Shown here: positions 16,818-24,927 of the stretch, piece after piece
Layout: each line of letters begins with the position of its first letter
Position numbering within the stretch: the stretch's first letter is position 1
From: Aurantimicrobium minutum
Lineage (GTDB): Bacteria; Actinomycetota; Actinomycetes; Actinomycetales; Microbacteriaceae
Direction: 5' to 3'
Length of the DNA: 64,000 nt
Assembly: GCF_002355535.1 (NCBI RefSeq)
Contig: NZ_AP017457.1
Span: forward strand, 992,001 to 1,056,000
The notes under the pieces: model-generated
The model's input: only the letters and a program-made list of their open reading frames with translations
What the model was told of the DNA's origin: nothing
The model's database searches: none
Program-made: the position numbers and the translations under genes

Positions 16818-17629
16818 GAAGGGTTGATGCCGAAGGCAACAGCCAACTTCTCAATCTTCTCGGCACGCCCCAAACGAGGCAGGTCACTGCCGTCACGAAC
16901 GACACGGCCGCGTGCTTCGAAGTCTGCGAGGAATGTTCGAGCCCACGCAACATCAGACTGAGTGGGGCTAATTGCTTCGTTGATGACCGGGATTTGGTCG
17001 TGGTGCAAACACAGCTTTCCGGTCATGCCCAATGCAACAGCGTGCTCTGACTTTTCACGCAGAATTCCATAGCTGGATCCCACCGTGGGGCCATCGATGG
17101 GGCCCGGAAGGTTTCCAATACGACTTGCCACAACCAGGCGCGAGCGAGGATAGGCCATGGCAATATCTTCCACACTGGTTCCGGTGTCCCGGCGGTAGTC
17201 ACCACTGCCAAAGGCAAGACGGAACGCTCCGCGAGCGCACGCAATCTCTCGAGCTTCTTCAATACCTAAAGCAGATTCCACGAGGGCAAGAACACGGGTC
17301 TTGCCGCCGAGGCGATCGAAAGTTTCGGTGACGTGAGAGCCGTCTTCTGTTTTCGCGAGCATGACACCCAGAAGCCCGGGAACATCACGAAGCTGATCGA
17401 TGTCGTCTGACCAGAAATTTGATGCACGGTCGTTAATGCGAACCCAGGCTTGCTTTGTTTCAAGCCACTTGGCCACCTCATCACGGGCAATGCTCTTCTG
17501 TGATGGATCTACCGCGTCTTCAATATCGAGAACAATCTGGTCTGCTTTGGAGGCAGCAGCAGCGTCAAACTCTTCAGTTTTGGCACCGTTGACGAGCAGC
17601 CAGGAGCGCGATATTTCTGCAGAAATCAT
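16814..17629 (-). CDS. CitE-like lyase (HpcH/HpaI aldolase family)
   Basis: A 271-residue TIM-barrel protein of the citrate lyase beta/HpcH-HpaI superfamily: IVLDIEDAVDPSQK with the acidic metal ligand, VRIND, VLALVESALGIEEAREI with the catalytic Glu, FGSGDYRRDTG, and GMTGKLCLHHDQIPVIN. Free-standing CitE-like proteins cleave or form acyl-CoA thioesters such as citramalyl- or malyl-CoA. The substrate here is unknown; proximity to the aromatic genes may be coincidental. It appears to have its own promoter. Confidence 0.8.
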   Translation of the reverse strand: MISAEISRSWLLVNGAKTEEFDAAAASKADQIVLDIEDAVDPSQKSIARDEVAKWLETKQAWVRINDRASNFWSDDIDQLRDVPGLLGVMLAKTEDGSHVTETFDRLGGKTRVLALVESALGIEEAREIACARGAFRLAFGSGDYRRDTGTSVEDIAMAYPRSRLVVASRIGNLPGPIDGPTVGSSYGILREKSEHAVALGMTGKLCLHHDQIPVINEAISPTQSDVAWARTFLADFEARGRVVRDGSDLPRLGRAEKIEKLAVAFGINPS

Positions 17630-17635
17630 AGATAA

Positions 17636-17641
17636 AGACTA
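17636..17641 (-). promoter_or_regulatory. -10 box for the CitE-like gene
   Basis: TAGTCT, six bases, then ATG. The TAG is also the stop codon of the upstream alpha/beta hydrolase gene. Confidence 0.45.
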
Positions 17642-18421
17642 CTTGGACAAAAAGGTCGTCATAGCCTTGGCAACCTCGAGAGGTGCTTCGACGACCGCTT
17701 GGTGTGATGCGCCGGCAATAATGACCTGCTGAGCTTCGGGCACTGTCTCCGCGATGATTGCCCCGGCTGCAGGCGGAGAGCCAGGATCGATCTCTCCCGA
17801 GATCACCAGAATGGGCACACGGATGTCTGCCAAATAACCGCGGGCATCAAAAGCACCCAGTGCTTCACACGTTTTGATGTAACTGGAGTCATCGGTCGAG
17901 GCAACCATATCCAAGAGAGCTTTCACCGCTCCAGGATCTTTGGTGATGAAATCATCAGAGAACCAGCGCGCGGGAAGCGCAGGAACGAGCGAAGCTGTTC
18001 CGTGCGCTTGAACCTGAGCAATACGTTCGCTCCACCCCTCAGGGCCCCCCATATAGGGCGCAGAACACACGACAACAGAGTGCTTAATGCGGTCAGGGAA
18101 TTTGTGTGCAATTTCGAGAGCAATAGCGCCAGCAACCGAGACCCCGGCAAAGTCAAAGCGCTGAATTCCGAGTTTGTCTGCCGAAGCGATGACGGCATCT
18201 GCGACTTCTTCGAGAGTGTAGGAATCGGTGGGGACAGGTGATTTGCCGTGCCCTGGCATATCGAAGCGCACGATGGAATAGTGCACTGAGAGGGCCGGCA
18301 TGGCCCTCTCCCACAAATGAATATCAGTGCCGAGGGCATTGCCGAGAACTAAAACGTTGTCAGCTGAGGCTAGTTCTTCAGCAGGAGTATCTGAGACGGT
18401 GTAAATCTGTGGGACGGCCAT
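17639..18421 (-). CDS. Alpha/beta hydrolase, PcaD-like (3-oxoadipate enol-lactonase type)
   Basis: A 260-residue alpha/beta hydrolase. The nucleophile serine is in FAGVSVAGAIAL (G-x-S-x-x-G variant), the acid in VISGEIDPGSP, and the histidine in AGASHQAVVEAP. The overall pattern (LGTDIHLWERAMPALS, FDMPGHGKSPVP) is that of 3-oxoadipate enol-lactonases. That reaction belongs to the ortho pathway, whereas the lower pathway in this window is meta-cleavage, so either an ortho pathway exists elsewhere or the substrate differs. An esterase of unknown substrate is the alternative. Confidence 0.72.
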   Translation of the reverse strand: MAVPQIYTVSDTPAEELASADNVLVLGNALGTDIHLWERAMPALSVHYSIVRFDMPGHGKSPVPTDSYTLEEVADAVIASADKLGIQRFDFAGVSVAGAIALEIAHKFPDRIKHSVVVCSAPYMGGPEGWSERIAQVQAHGTASLVPALPARWFSDDFITKDPGAVKALLDMVASTDDSSYIKTCEALGAFDARGYLADIRVPILVISGEIDPGSPPAAGAIIAETVPEAQQVIIAGASHQAVVEAPLEVAKAMTTFLSK

Positions 18422-18427
18422 AGCCCC

Positions 18428-18433
18428 ACTTTA
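18428..18433 (-). promoter_or_regulatory. -10 box for the PcaD-like gene
   Basis: TAAAGT, six bases, then ATG at 18421. No Shine-Dalgarno. Confidence 0.45.
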
Positions 18434-18434
18434 C

Positions 18435-18938
18435 TCAGCTCGTAAACAGTGCGGTGAGCGCCATCGCAACCCAGAACCCCAGGAGCATGAAAGGTCCAAA
18501 TGGAATACGGGTTTCTTTCGTCACCGCCCACGCTTGAGACAACGGGAGATCTTTTCTTCTCAGCAAAGTAATCATCAACACAACAAGTGAGGCAAGGCCA
18601 CCAAAGATAAATGCAAAAACTGGAGACAGAATGGCCGTGGGGGCACCGATCAACCCTGCAGCACCGCCGAGAACCCCGGCAAGCTTCACATCCCCCATAC
18701 CCATTCCACCGCCGTAACTGAAGATGAGAAGGAATCCGAAATAGCCTGCCGCAGAAATGGCAGGAATGAGTGGGTACTCACCCGTGCTGATCCAGACGCC
18801 GATCCAGGCAATTGCTATTGCTGCATAGCCGGGCATCACCCAGGCATTAGGAAGTCGGTGAGTGCGCCAATCAATGCGCACCAGTGGAATGGTCACGACC
18901 GCCAGATAGGCCAGCGGGATGATTTGCCACAACGTCAT
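18435..18938 (-). CDS. Prepilin peptidase, A24 family, without methylase domain
   Basis: A 167-residue polytopic membrane protein (about five helices) with the two aspartates of type IV prepilin peptidases: Asp23 in RIDWRTHRLPN and the GxGD-type motif GGGMGMGDVKLAG. It is the short form lacking the N-terminal cysteine-rich methyltransferase domain, as in TadV-like peptidases of actinobacterial Flp pili. No pilin genes are visible nearby. It would cleave class III signal peptides at the membrane. Confidence 0.82.
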   Translation of the reverse strand: MTLWQIIPLAYLAVVTIPLVRIDWRTHRLPNAWVMPGYAAIAIAWIGVWISTGEYPLIPAISAAGYFGFLLIFSYGGGMGMGDVKLAGVLGGAAGLIGAPTAILSPVFAFIFGGLASLVVLMITLLRRKDLPLSQAWAVTKETRIPFGPFMLLGFWVAMALTALFTS

Positions 18939-18944
18939 GTGCTC

Positions 18945-18950
18945 ACGATA
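18945..18950 (-). promoter_or_regulatory. -10 box for the prepilin peptidase gene
   Basis: TATCGT, six bases, then ATG at 18938. A terminator-like hairpin lies immediately upstream. Confidence 0.5.
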
Positions 18951-18955
18951 ATGCA

Positions 18956-18982
18956 GATAGCCCTCGCAAAGCGAGGGCTATC
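18956..18982 (-). terminator. Hairpin between phoH and the prepilin peptidase gene
   Basis: A 12-bp perfect stem (GATAGCCCTCGC / GCGAGGGCTATC) with an AAA loop, 59 bases beyond the phoH stop. There is no clear U-tract, but the stem is very stable. Confidence 0.75.
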
Positions 18983-19040
18983 CACAGTCCGCGGGTGAGC
19001 TGACGACGAGTACTCTCCTCCCCAGCTATTCGCGTGGCGT

Positions 19041-20402
19041 CTAGAGGACTTCCTGGCGTTCCAGGAGGTCGGTGACGAGCGCCGCAATAGCGGAGCGCTC
19101 AGAACGGGTCAGGGTGATGTGACCGAAGAGTGGCTGTCCCTTCAGGCTTTCAATCACGCTGGCGATGCCATCGTGACGACCCACTCGCAGGTTGTCTCGC
19201 TGAGCTACGTCATGCGTGAGAACAACTCGAGAGTTTTGGCCGATACGGCTGAGCACTGTGAGCAGAACGTTGCGCTCAAGAGACTGTGCCTCGTCCACGA
19301 TGACGAATGCATCGTGAAGTGAGCGACCACGAATATGTGTCAGTGGCAGAACCTCGAGGATTCCGCGATCGACAACCTCATTCATAACGTTGTCGGAGAC
19401 TAGAGCGCCCAAGGTGTCAAAGATGGCCTGACCCCAGGGGTTCATCTTTTCTTCTTTATCCCCTGGAAGGTAGCCCAGCTCTTGACCGCCGACTGCGTAA
19501 AGCGGGCGGAAGACGATGATCTTCTTGTGCTGCTGACGTTCCAGGACTGCCTCAAGACCGGCACACAATGCCAGCGCTGACTTTCCAGTACCGGCAGAGC
19601 CGCCCAGCGAGATGATTCCCATACTGGGGTCGAGCAGCATGTCTATCGCCAGACGCTGTTCTGCCGAACGGCCGTGAAGACCAAAGATGTCACGGTCACC
19701 GCGCACCAAAGCAATCTCACCCTTATGAACTACACGGCCAAGTGCAGAGCCACGGTCGGAGTGAATGATCAAGCCAGTGTTGATGGGGGTGTCTTTGACA
19801 GCGCTGGTGCGCAGCACCTCATCTTCATACAAGATGGCCATGTCGTCAGCGCTGAGGTCAATCTCTTCATGCCCCATCCAACCGCTGTCCACAGCGAGCT
19901 CGGCACGGTATTCCTCAGCGTTCATGCCGATAGAAGAAGCCTTGACACGCATAGGGAGGTCTTTGGAGACCACGGTCACATTGAGACCATCGTTGGCGAG
20001 GTTCATCGCCACAGCCAGGATGCGACTGTCGTTGTCTCCCAGCTGCAATCCAGATGGAAGCACCGCCTGGTTGGAGTGGTTAAGTTCAACCCGGAGCGAA
20101 CCACCCTCCCCAATGGGGATGGGGAAATCTAAACGTTCGTGCTTAATGCGTAAGTCATCAAGAATGCGCAACGCCTGACGAGCGAAGTAACCGATCTCGG
20201 GATCGTGACGTTTCTTTTCCAGCTCACTAATCACCACCACCGGGATGACCACGGCATGCTCCGCGAAGCGGAACAATGCCTGGGGGTCAGACAACAAAAC
20301 CGAGGTATCTATGACATAGACACGCTCGGTTGTGGATGAGGAAGTGGACTTCTGGCGCTGACCGGATTGACCAGTCTTAGCGCCACTACTTTGTGGGCTC
20401 AT
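19041..20402 (-). CDS. PhoH-family ATPase with N-terminal PIN domain (PhoH2)
   Basis: A 453-residue two-domain protein. Residues ~27-150 form a PIN ribonuclease domain ([28 protein letters not shown]), and the C-terminal half is a PhoH P-loop ATPase with [15 protein letters not shown] (Walker A) and [13 protein letters not shown] (Walker B). PhoH2 proteins are RNA helicase/ribonucleases thought to act in RNA decay. The first ~25 residues are a Ser/Gln/Lys-rich low-complexity leader. Transcription appears leaderless and ends at a strong hairpin. Confidence 0.9.
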   Translation of the reverse strand: MSPQSSGAKTGQSGQRQKSTSSSTTERVYVIDTSVLLSDPQALFRFAEHAVVIPVVVISELEKKRHDPEIGYFARQALRILDDLRIKHERLDFPIPIGEGGSLRVELNHSNQAVLPSGLQLGDNDSRILAVAMNLANDGLNVTVVSKDLPMRVKASSIGMNAEEYRAELAVDSGWMGHEEIDLSADDMAILYEDEVLRTSAVKDTPINTGLIIHSDRGSALGRVVHKGEIALVRGDRDIFGLHGRSAEQRLAIDMLLDPSMGIISLGGSAGTGKSALALCAGLEAVLERQQHKKIIVFRPLYAVGGQELGYLPGDKEEKMNPWGQAIFDTLGALVSDNVMNEVVDRGILEVLPLTHIRGRSLHDAFVIVDEAQSLERNVLLTVLSRIGQNSRVVLTHDVAQRDNLRVGRHDGIASVIESLKGQPLFGHITLTRSERSAIAALVTDLLERQEVL

Positions 20403-20408
20403 GTCATG

Positions 20409-20414
20409 AAAGTA
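20409..20414 (-). promoter_or_regulatory. -10 box for phoH
   Basis: TACTTT, six bases, then ATG at 20402. No Shine-Dalgarno in the gap. Confidence 0.45.
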
Positions 20415-20490
20415 CGACCCTCGTCACCCACTTTCGTGGCGACACGCCCGATGTTCATCTAAGTGTCATCGGGATGACATCACAGAGCTT

Positions 20491-21276
20491 TTATCCGCCG
20501 AAACGACGCTCGCGACGTGAGTAGTCACGCATGGCACGTAGGAAGTCCACTTCACGTAAATCTGGGTAGAGAGCTTCCACAAAATAGAACTCGGAGTGGG
20601 CACTTTGCCAGAGCATAAAGTCAGAAAGCCGCTGTTCTCCAGATGTCCTAATCACCAGATCAGGGTCAGGAAGTCCACCGGTGTAGAGGTGGTCGCTGAT
20701 CAGTTCAGGAGTGAGCTTATCGGCTAGCTGGTCCAGGCTGCCACCATGACTCTGGTGCTCCGAGATGATGCTGCGCACCGCATCAGCAATCTCTGCGCGT
20801 CCCCCATACCCAATCGCAAGGTTGACGTGGAGTCCGGTGTTGTTTTTGGTTCGCTCCTCTGCATCTAGCAGTGTTGCTAACAGCTCTGGAGGAAGTACAT
20901 CGTCTTTGCCCACGTGATTGATTTTCCAGTTACGGAAGTGAGATAGCCCTTCGGCAAGCTCCGCAATGATGTTGTACAGCTCGGTGAGTTCGGTCTTATC
21001 GCGCCCGGTGAGGTTATCTGTGGAGAGCAAATACAGCGTGACCATGCCAATGCCTAGATCATCACACCAGACAAGGAACTCAGGAACTTTCTGGGCGCCT
21101 GCGCGGTGGCCATGAGAGGGGTTCTCCAAGAAGCGCTCTCTAGCCCAGCGACGGTTGCCATCAACAATCATTCCAATGTGGTGCGGAAGATTGTCTTTGT
21201 TGAGCCCCCGACGCAGGCGTTTTTGATACAGGCCATAGAGCGGACCTGTCTTATTCGCGCGCGACATCACGTCCAT
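20491..21276 (-). CDS. uppS: Cis-prenyltransferase (undecaprenyl/decaprenyl diphosphate synthase family)
   Basis: A 261-residue UppS-family enzyme: HIGMIVDGNRRWARE with the catalytic Asp, LYLLSTDNL, AIGYGGRAEIADAVRS, and the isopentenyl diphosphate site RTSGEQRLSDFMLWQ followed by ALYPDLREVDF. It extends a polyprenyl diphosphate with cis double bonds, giving the lipid carrier for cell wall synthesis. Many actinobacteria have two paralogues, one making a short Z,E-farnesyl product, so chain length is uncertain. The start may instead be GTG at 21270, because TAAAGT lies exactly seven bases before it. Confidence 0.9.
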   Translation of the reverse strand: MDVMSRANKTGPLYGLYQKRLRRGLNKDNLPHHIGMIVDGNRRWARERFLENPSHGHRAGAQKVPEFLVWCDDLGIGMVTLYLLSTDNLTGRDKTELTELYNIIAELAEGLSHFRNWKINHVGKDDVLPPELLATLLDAEERTKNNTGLHVNLAIGYGGRAEIADAVRSIISEHQSHGGSLDQLADKLTPELISDHLYTGGLPDPDLVIRTSGEQRLSDFMLWQSAHSEFYFVEALYPDLREVDFLRAMRDYSRRERRFGG

Positions 21277-21342
21277 GACTTTACCGAAGGTTAGGCGCCT
21301 GCGAGCAGTGTTACGCCCAGCGTGCTCACAATAAAACTGGCG

Positions 21343-21348
21343 TACGCT
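21343..21348 (+). promoter_or_regulatory. -10 box for the hemolysin III gene
   Basis: TACGCT, six bases, then ATG at 21355. It lies in the short gap divergent from uppS. Confidence 0.45.
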
Positions 21349-21354
21349 GTTTAA

Positions 21355-22041
21355 ATGAGCTTGCCGCTAATCGAGGATGCCGAGTCTCACCCCCACGTGG
21401 AGGTGAAGCCCTCCTGGCGTGGATGGATTCACACCGGCACATTCCCCTTGGCTATCGCCGCCGGAGTTGTGCTCATTGTTCTGGCTGATGGTCCAGCAGC
21501 AAAGTGGAGTTCTGCGGTCTTCATGACCACCTCACTGCTGCTTTTTGGCATCTCGGCGTTGTATCACCGCATCAACTGGAAACCTAAGACCAAGGTGATG
21601 CTCAAACGCTTTGATCACGCCAACATTTTCTTACTTATTGCCGGTACCTACACGCCTTTGGCAGTGTTGGCACTCCCACCCAGCAAGGGTGTTCTCCTGT
21701 TGGTGATGGTGTGGAGCGGTGCGCTGTTGGGCATTTTCTTCCGGGTGTTTTGGGTGCACGCCCCGCGCTGGTTGTATGTCGCGTTGTACATCCTGCTCGG
21801 TTGGGCAGCCATGATGTACGTGGTTGATCTCTTCCAAGCAAACATCGCCATGATGGTGCTGGTTATCGTAGGTGGTTTGGCCTACACCGCCGGCGCGGTG
21901 ATTTACGGAATGAAGAAACCCAACCCCGTTCCAGGTGTGTTTGGCTTCCATGAAATCTTCCACACACTCACGGTTATCGCGTTTATGTGCCACTGGACGG
22001 CAATTTTGCTCATTGCCATGAACCCTGCCTATAACGCCTAA
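21355..22041 (+). CDS. Hemolysin III / PAQR-family membrane protein
   Basis: A 228-residue protein with seven hydrophobic segments and the conserved family landmarks: SALYHRINWKPKTKVMLKR with the SxxxH motif near residue 65, FDHANIFLLIAGTYTPLAV, and the C-terminal FHEIFHTLTVIAFMCHW. The conserved Ser, Asp and His residues suggest a metal-dependent membrane hydrolase, like eukaryotic adiponectin receptors. True haemolytic activity is not implied. It is convergent with the TipAS-domain gene, overlapping by four bases. Confidence 0.88.
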   Translation: MSLPLIEDAESHPHVEVKPSWRGWIHTGTFPLAIAAGVVLIVLADGPAAKWSSAVFMTTSLLLFGISALYHRINWKPKTKVMLKRFDHANIFLLIAGTYTPLAVLALPPSKGVLLLVMVWSGALLGIFFRVFWVHAPRWLYVALYILLGWAAMMYVVDLFQANIAMMVLVIVGGLAYTAGAVIYGMKKPNPVPGVFGFHEIFHTLTVIAFMCHWTAILLIAMNPAYNA

Positions 22042-22376
22042 AGGTTGTTATCTGCCCAGATGACGATCGCGTCGTAGTGGTATTTCCCTAAGCCCTCGGC
22101 TATCCCTTCGTAGGTGTCCCGATAGGGCGAAGGCATGATGTAACTCAAAGCGAGGCTCTTGTAGGCCTCTCGAGTGGGTTTCCAAAACTGAGAGCAAAAC
22201 TCGTAGTGCTGACGCACAGCATCCTGGATGGATGCCGCGTCAGCTGGCACGCCTTCATTTAGGCCTGCAACAAATTGCTGCGTTATCGCATCAAAAGCAG
22301 CAGTGAACTGCTCATTTTGTTCTTTCGAGTAGTCGTTGGTGTACTGCTCGGAATATATTCCGAACTGGTTCGACAT
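22038..22376 (-). CDS. Stand-alone TipAS-like effector-binding domain protein
   Basis: A 112-residue all-helical protein matching the C-terminal TipAS domain of the MerR regulator TipA: an acidic N-terminus, a central region with DAVRQHYEFCSQFWKPTREAYKSL (about 57-80), then YEGIAEGLGKYHYDAI. TipAS binds thiopeptide antibiotics covalently through a cysteine; one Cys is present here (YEFCSQF). There is no DNA-binding domain, so it might act as an antibiotic-sequestering protein. The family call rests on pattern recognition only. No ribosome binding site is obvious. Confidence 0.62.
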   Translation of the reverse strand: MSNQFGIYSEQYTNDYSKEQNEQFTAAFDAITQQFVAGLNEGVPADAASIQDAVRQHYEFCSQFWKPTREAYKSLALSYIMPSPYRDTYEGIAEGLGKYHYDAIVIWADNNL

Positions 22377-22388
22377 GAGGGAAAGTGA

Positions 22389-22595
22389 CTACTTCGACTC
22401 GGCGGCGCTGGTGTCAGCAGCCTGCTCAGCGTCGAGCTTCTTGTTGATCTCTGCGCGCATGTTCACACGGCGCATGCGACGAACCATGTCGATCAGAAGG
22501 AGAACGGTCGCAATGGTGACAAGGATTGTGGCAACGAATCCCACCACTCCAGGAGAGACCAGCTGAGGGTCAATTGTCTCTTCTGCAAAAAGCAC
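22389..22595 (-). CDS. Small single-pass membrane protein
   Basis: A 68-residue protein with one transmembrane helix (about 18-37, GFVATILVTIATVLLLIDMV), followed by a basic stretch RRMRRVNMRAEINKK and an acidic Ala/Ser-rich tail. It is the size and layout of small actinobacterial proteins of unknown function. It starts at GTG with GGAGGA four bases before it. Its stop is 12 bases from the TipAS gene start, so they probably share a transcript. Confidence 0.6.
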   Translation of the reverse strand: MLFAEETIDPQLVSPGVVGFVATILVTIATVLLLIDMVRRMRRVNMRAEINKKLDAEQAADTSAAESK

Positions 22596-22619
22596 GGGTC
22601 CTCCGAAGGGTTTTTAAGC

Positions 22620-22633
22620 TAATAACCTTATTA
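22620..22633. promoter_or_regulatory. AT-rich palindrome between divergent genes
   Basis: TAATAA-CC-TTATTA, a perfect dyad in the 96-base gap between the small membrane protein gene and the DUF4307 gene. It may supply -10 elements for one or both, or an operator. No -35 can be assigned with confidence. Confidence 0.3.
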
Positions 22634-22691
22634 ATAGAGTACTGGGCGAAACTGAGAATTCGTCCGTCACGACGGGCCGCCAAGGAGCTCC

Positions 22692-23099
22692 ATGAGTACC
22701 GAAACTAACCTCGCAGATCGCTACGGACGATCACGCGATGACCGCGGACCCATCCGCCGTAACCTTGGTGTCATCATTGTCTCGTCAGTGATCATTATTG
22801 GCCTGGTGAGCTGGGTCATCTTCACCGATGCACTCGGGTTTGGTCCGCAGACCTCCGCACGCGATCTGGGGTTTGAGGACCTCACCGAAACAAGCGTGAC
22901 CGTGGAATTTGAACTCACGGCAACTCCTGGACACGAGGTGGCTTGCGCTGTGCAGGCCCTCAACACAAGCTTTGCCATTGTGGGTTGGAAGGTGTTTGTC
23001 TATCCACCTTCACAGCAGCGCATCCGCGATATTAAAGAGACCATCACCACGAGCCAACCAGCGACCACCGGTTTGGTTTACCAATGTTGGCTCACCTAG
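22692..23099 (+). CDS. DUF4307 family membrane protein
   Basis: A 135-residue protein: a basic N-terminal segment (RYGRSRDDRGPIRRN), one transmembrane helix (about 26-45), and an extracytoplasmic beta-rich domain with two cysteines (about residues 78 and 132) that may pair. This is the actinobacterial DUF4307 family, which commonly precedes greA as here. Function is unknown. AAGGAG lies four bases before ATG. Its stop codon forms the start of the likely greA -10 box. Confidence 0.8.
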   Translation: MSTETNLADRYGRSRDDRGPIRRNLGVIIVSSVIIIGLVSWVIFTDALGFGPQTSARDLGFEDLTETSVTVEFELTATPGHEVACAVQALNTSFAIVGWKVFVYPPSQQRIRDIKETITTSQPATTGLVYQCWLT

Positions 23100-23102
23100 G
23101 CT
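23097..23102 (+). promoter_or_regulatory. -10 box for greA
   Basis: TAGGCT, seven bases, then ATG at 23110. TTGGTT lies 18 bases upstream and could be the -35. The TAG is the stop codon of the DUF4307 gene. Confidence 0.5.
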
Positions 23103-23109
23103 AAACCCT

Positions 23110-23601
23110 ATGGCTAGCGAAGAAATCAAAGAAACATGGCTCACTCAAGAGGCGTATGACCGCCTCAAGGGAGAACTCGACACCTTGTCCACGACAGGTC
23201 GTGAAGAGATTGCCAAGCGTATTGAAGCTGCCCGCGAAGAGGGTGACCTCAAAGAAAACGGTGGCTACCACGCTGCTAAAGATGAGCAGGGCAAGATCGA
23301 AGCTCGCATTCGCACCCTGACTGCTCTGCTCAAGGACGTCAAAGTCGGCGAAGCCCCCCAAAGCTCTGGTGTTGTCGAAACTGGAACCGTAATCACCGCC
23401 ACAATTGCCGGTGATGAAGCAACATTCTTACTCGGCAACCGCGAAATTGCTGCCGGAACCGACTACACCGTCTACAGCGAAAGCAGCCCCATGGGTGCTG
23501 CCATCTTGGGCCTCAAGGTCGGCGAAAAGACCACCTTCACTGCCCCTAACGGGAAAGACATTGAGGTTAAGGTCATCAACGTCGAAACGTTCACCGGCTA
23601 A
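23110..23601 (+). CDS. greA: Transcription elongation factor GreA
   Basis: A 163-residue Gre factor with the usual length. The N-terminal antiparallel coiled coil (about 10-75) carries EEGDLKENGGYHAAKDEQG at its tip, including the acidic residues that enter the RNA polymerase secondary channel, and the C-terminal FKBP-like domain contains ESSPMGAAILGLKVGE. It rescues backtracked RNA polymerase by stimulating transcript cleavage. The start at 23110 gives the standard MASEEIKETWLTQEAYDRL N-terminus; longer readings run into DUF4307. Confidence 0.96.
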   Translation: MASEEIKETWLTQEAYDRLKGELDTLSTTGREEIAKRIEAAREEGDLKENGGYHAAKDEQGKIEARIRTLTALLKDVKVGEAPQSSGVVETGTVITATIAGDEATFLLGNREIAAGTDYTVYSESSPMGAAILGLKVGEKTTFTAPNGKDIEVKVINVETFTG

Positions 23602-23613
23602 CTCAAACCACAG

Positions 23614-23643
23614 AATAAAGCCTCCCTTTCGGGAGGTTTTATT
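23614..23643. terminator. Bidirectional terminator between greA and ilvA
   Basis: AATAAAGCCTCCC and GGGAGGTTTTATT form a nearly perfect stem around a TTTC loop, with A- and T-rich arms on both sides. It serves convergent greA and ilvA. Confidence 0.92.
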
Positions 23644-23652
23644 CGTTAAGTG

Positions 23653-24897
23653 TTAGATGTCGTCGCTGATGCGGACTTTGAATCCCTCATCACGCAGGGC
23701 CTTGATGACCTGCTTGCGATGTTCCTTGCCACGAGTCTCGATGTGAAGTTCGAGTTCGACCTCACTGATCTGGAGGCCACGACCGTGACGGGTGTGCAGC
23801 ACCTCAACAACGTTCGCGTTCTGCTCGGAAACAATCTCTGCCGTGCGGGCTAGCTGACCAGGACGGTCAGGAAGCATGACTCGAAGCTTGAGATAACGTT
23901 CTGAGGCAGCCAAGCCGTGACCAACAATGCGCTGCAACAGCAGTGGGTCAATATTTCCACCTGAGAGGATGGCGACAGTTTTGCCTGTCTTCTTAATCTT
24001 CTTCGCCATGATGGCGGCAACGCCGACAGCACCGGCAGGTTCAACAACGAGCTTGGCTCGCTCGAGCAACATGACAAGTGCACGGGCAGTGTCATCATCG
24101 GAGACGGTAACAACCTCGTCGACAGTGTCCTTGATGATCTCAAAGTTCAACGTTCCAGGGCGCGCAACGGCAATACCGTCACAGATGGTGGGATGCACGT
24201 CTACGGTGACGGGTTCTTTCGCCTCCAACGAGGGAGGGTAAGCCGCCGCGTTCTCGGCCTGAACACCAATGATTCTGATTGTGCGTCCGAGGGTGGCAGC
24301 TTTTTGCTTCACCGCAGAGGCAACACCAGAGATGAGTCCGCCGCCACCGATAGGCACGATGATGGTGTCCACATCAGGGACTTCTTCCAAGATTTCGAGG
24401 CCCAGGGTTCCCTGACCGATGATGACATCTTGGTGGTCGAAGGGGGCAATAAAAATACCGCCGGTTTCCGCCGCAAATTCTTTGGCGGCCTTGAGCGATT
24501 CGTTGAAGATATTTCCGGTCAGAACAACTTCAGCGCCGTATTCACGAGTTGCCTCGAGCTTAGGCAGAGCTACGCCCAGCGGCATGAAGATGGTTGCTTT
24601 GATGCCGAGTTCGCGAGCTGCGAGAGCAACACCTTGTGCATGGTTTCCAGCTGAAGCAGCAATCACACCCTTGGCACGCTCATCTGCAGATAGCTGAGAG
24701 AGACGGTTATATGCGCCGCGAAGCTTGTAGCTACCGGTACGTTGCAAGTTTTCACACTTAAGGAATACCTCTGAGCCGAGCACTTTGCTCAGGTAGCGGG
24801 AAGTTTCCATCGGAGTGGATTGCGCCACTTTGCCCACGGTTTCCCGGGCGGCCTCGAACTCGGACAGGCTAGGTCCAACTATAGGCTTCGAGGTCAT
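23653..24897 (-). CDS. ilvA: Threonine ammonia-lyase (threonine dehydratase), biosynthetic type with ACT-like domain
   Basis: A 414-residue fold-type II PLP enzyme. The PLP lysine is in TGSYKLRGAYNRL, the phosphate loop is IGGGGLISGVA, and the C-terminal ~80 residues form an ACT-like regulatory domain (LRVMLPDRPGQLARTAEIV). It deaminates threonine to 2-oxobutanoate, the first step to isoleucine. The shorter ACT form resembles the TdcB/IlvA-short class common in actinobacteria. ATG at 24897 is preferred over the upstream TTG at 24903 because TAAACT is exactly six bases away. Confidence 0.93.
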   Translation of the reverse strand: MTSKPIVGPSLSEFEAARETVGKVAQSTPMETSRYLSKVLGSEVFLKCENLQRTGSYKLRGAYNRLSQLSADERAKGVIAASAGNHAQGVALAARELGIKATIFMPLGVALPKLEATREYGAEVVLTGNIFNESLKAAKEFAAETGGIFIAPFDHQDVIIGQGTLGLEILEEVPDVDTIIVPIGGGGLISGVASAVKQKAATLGRTIRIIGVQAENAAAYPPSLEAKEPVTVDVHPTICDGIAVARPGTLNFEIIKDTVDEVVTVSDDDTARALVMLLERAKLVVEPAGAVGVAAIMAKKIKKTGKTVAILSGGNIDPLLLQRIVGHGLAASERYLKLRVMLPDRPGQLARTAEIVSEQNANVVEVLHTRHGRGLQISEVELELHIETRGKEHRKQVIKALRDEGFKVRISDDI

Positions 24898-24903
24898 ATC
24901 CAA

Positions 24904-24909
24904 AGTTTA
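24904..24909 (-). promoter_or_regulatory. -10 box for ilvA
   Basis: TAAACT, six bases, then ATG at 24897. It decides the ATG over an in-frame TTG. Confidence 0.5.
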
Positions 24910-24927
24910 GAGGAGAGTTCTGAAGCT

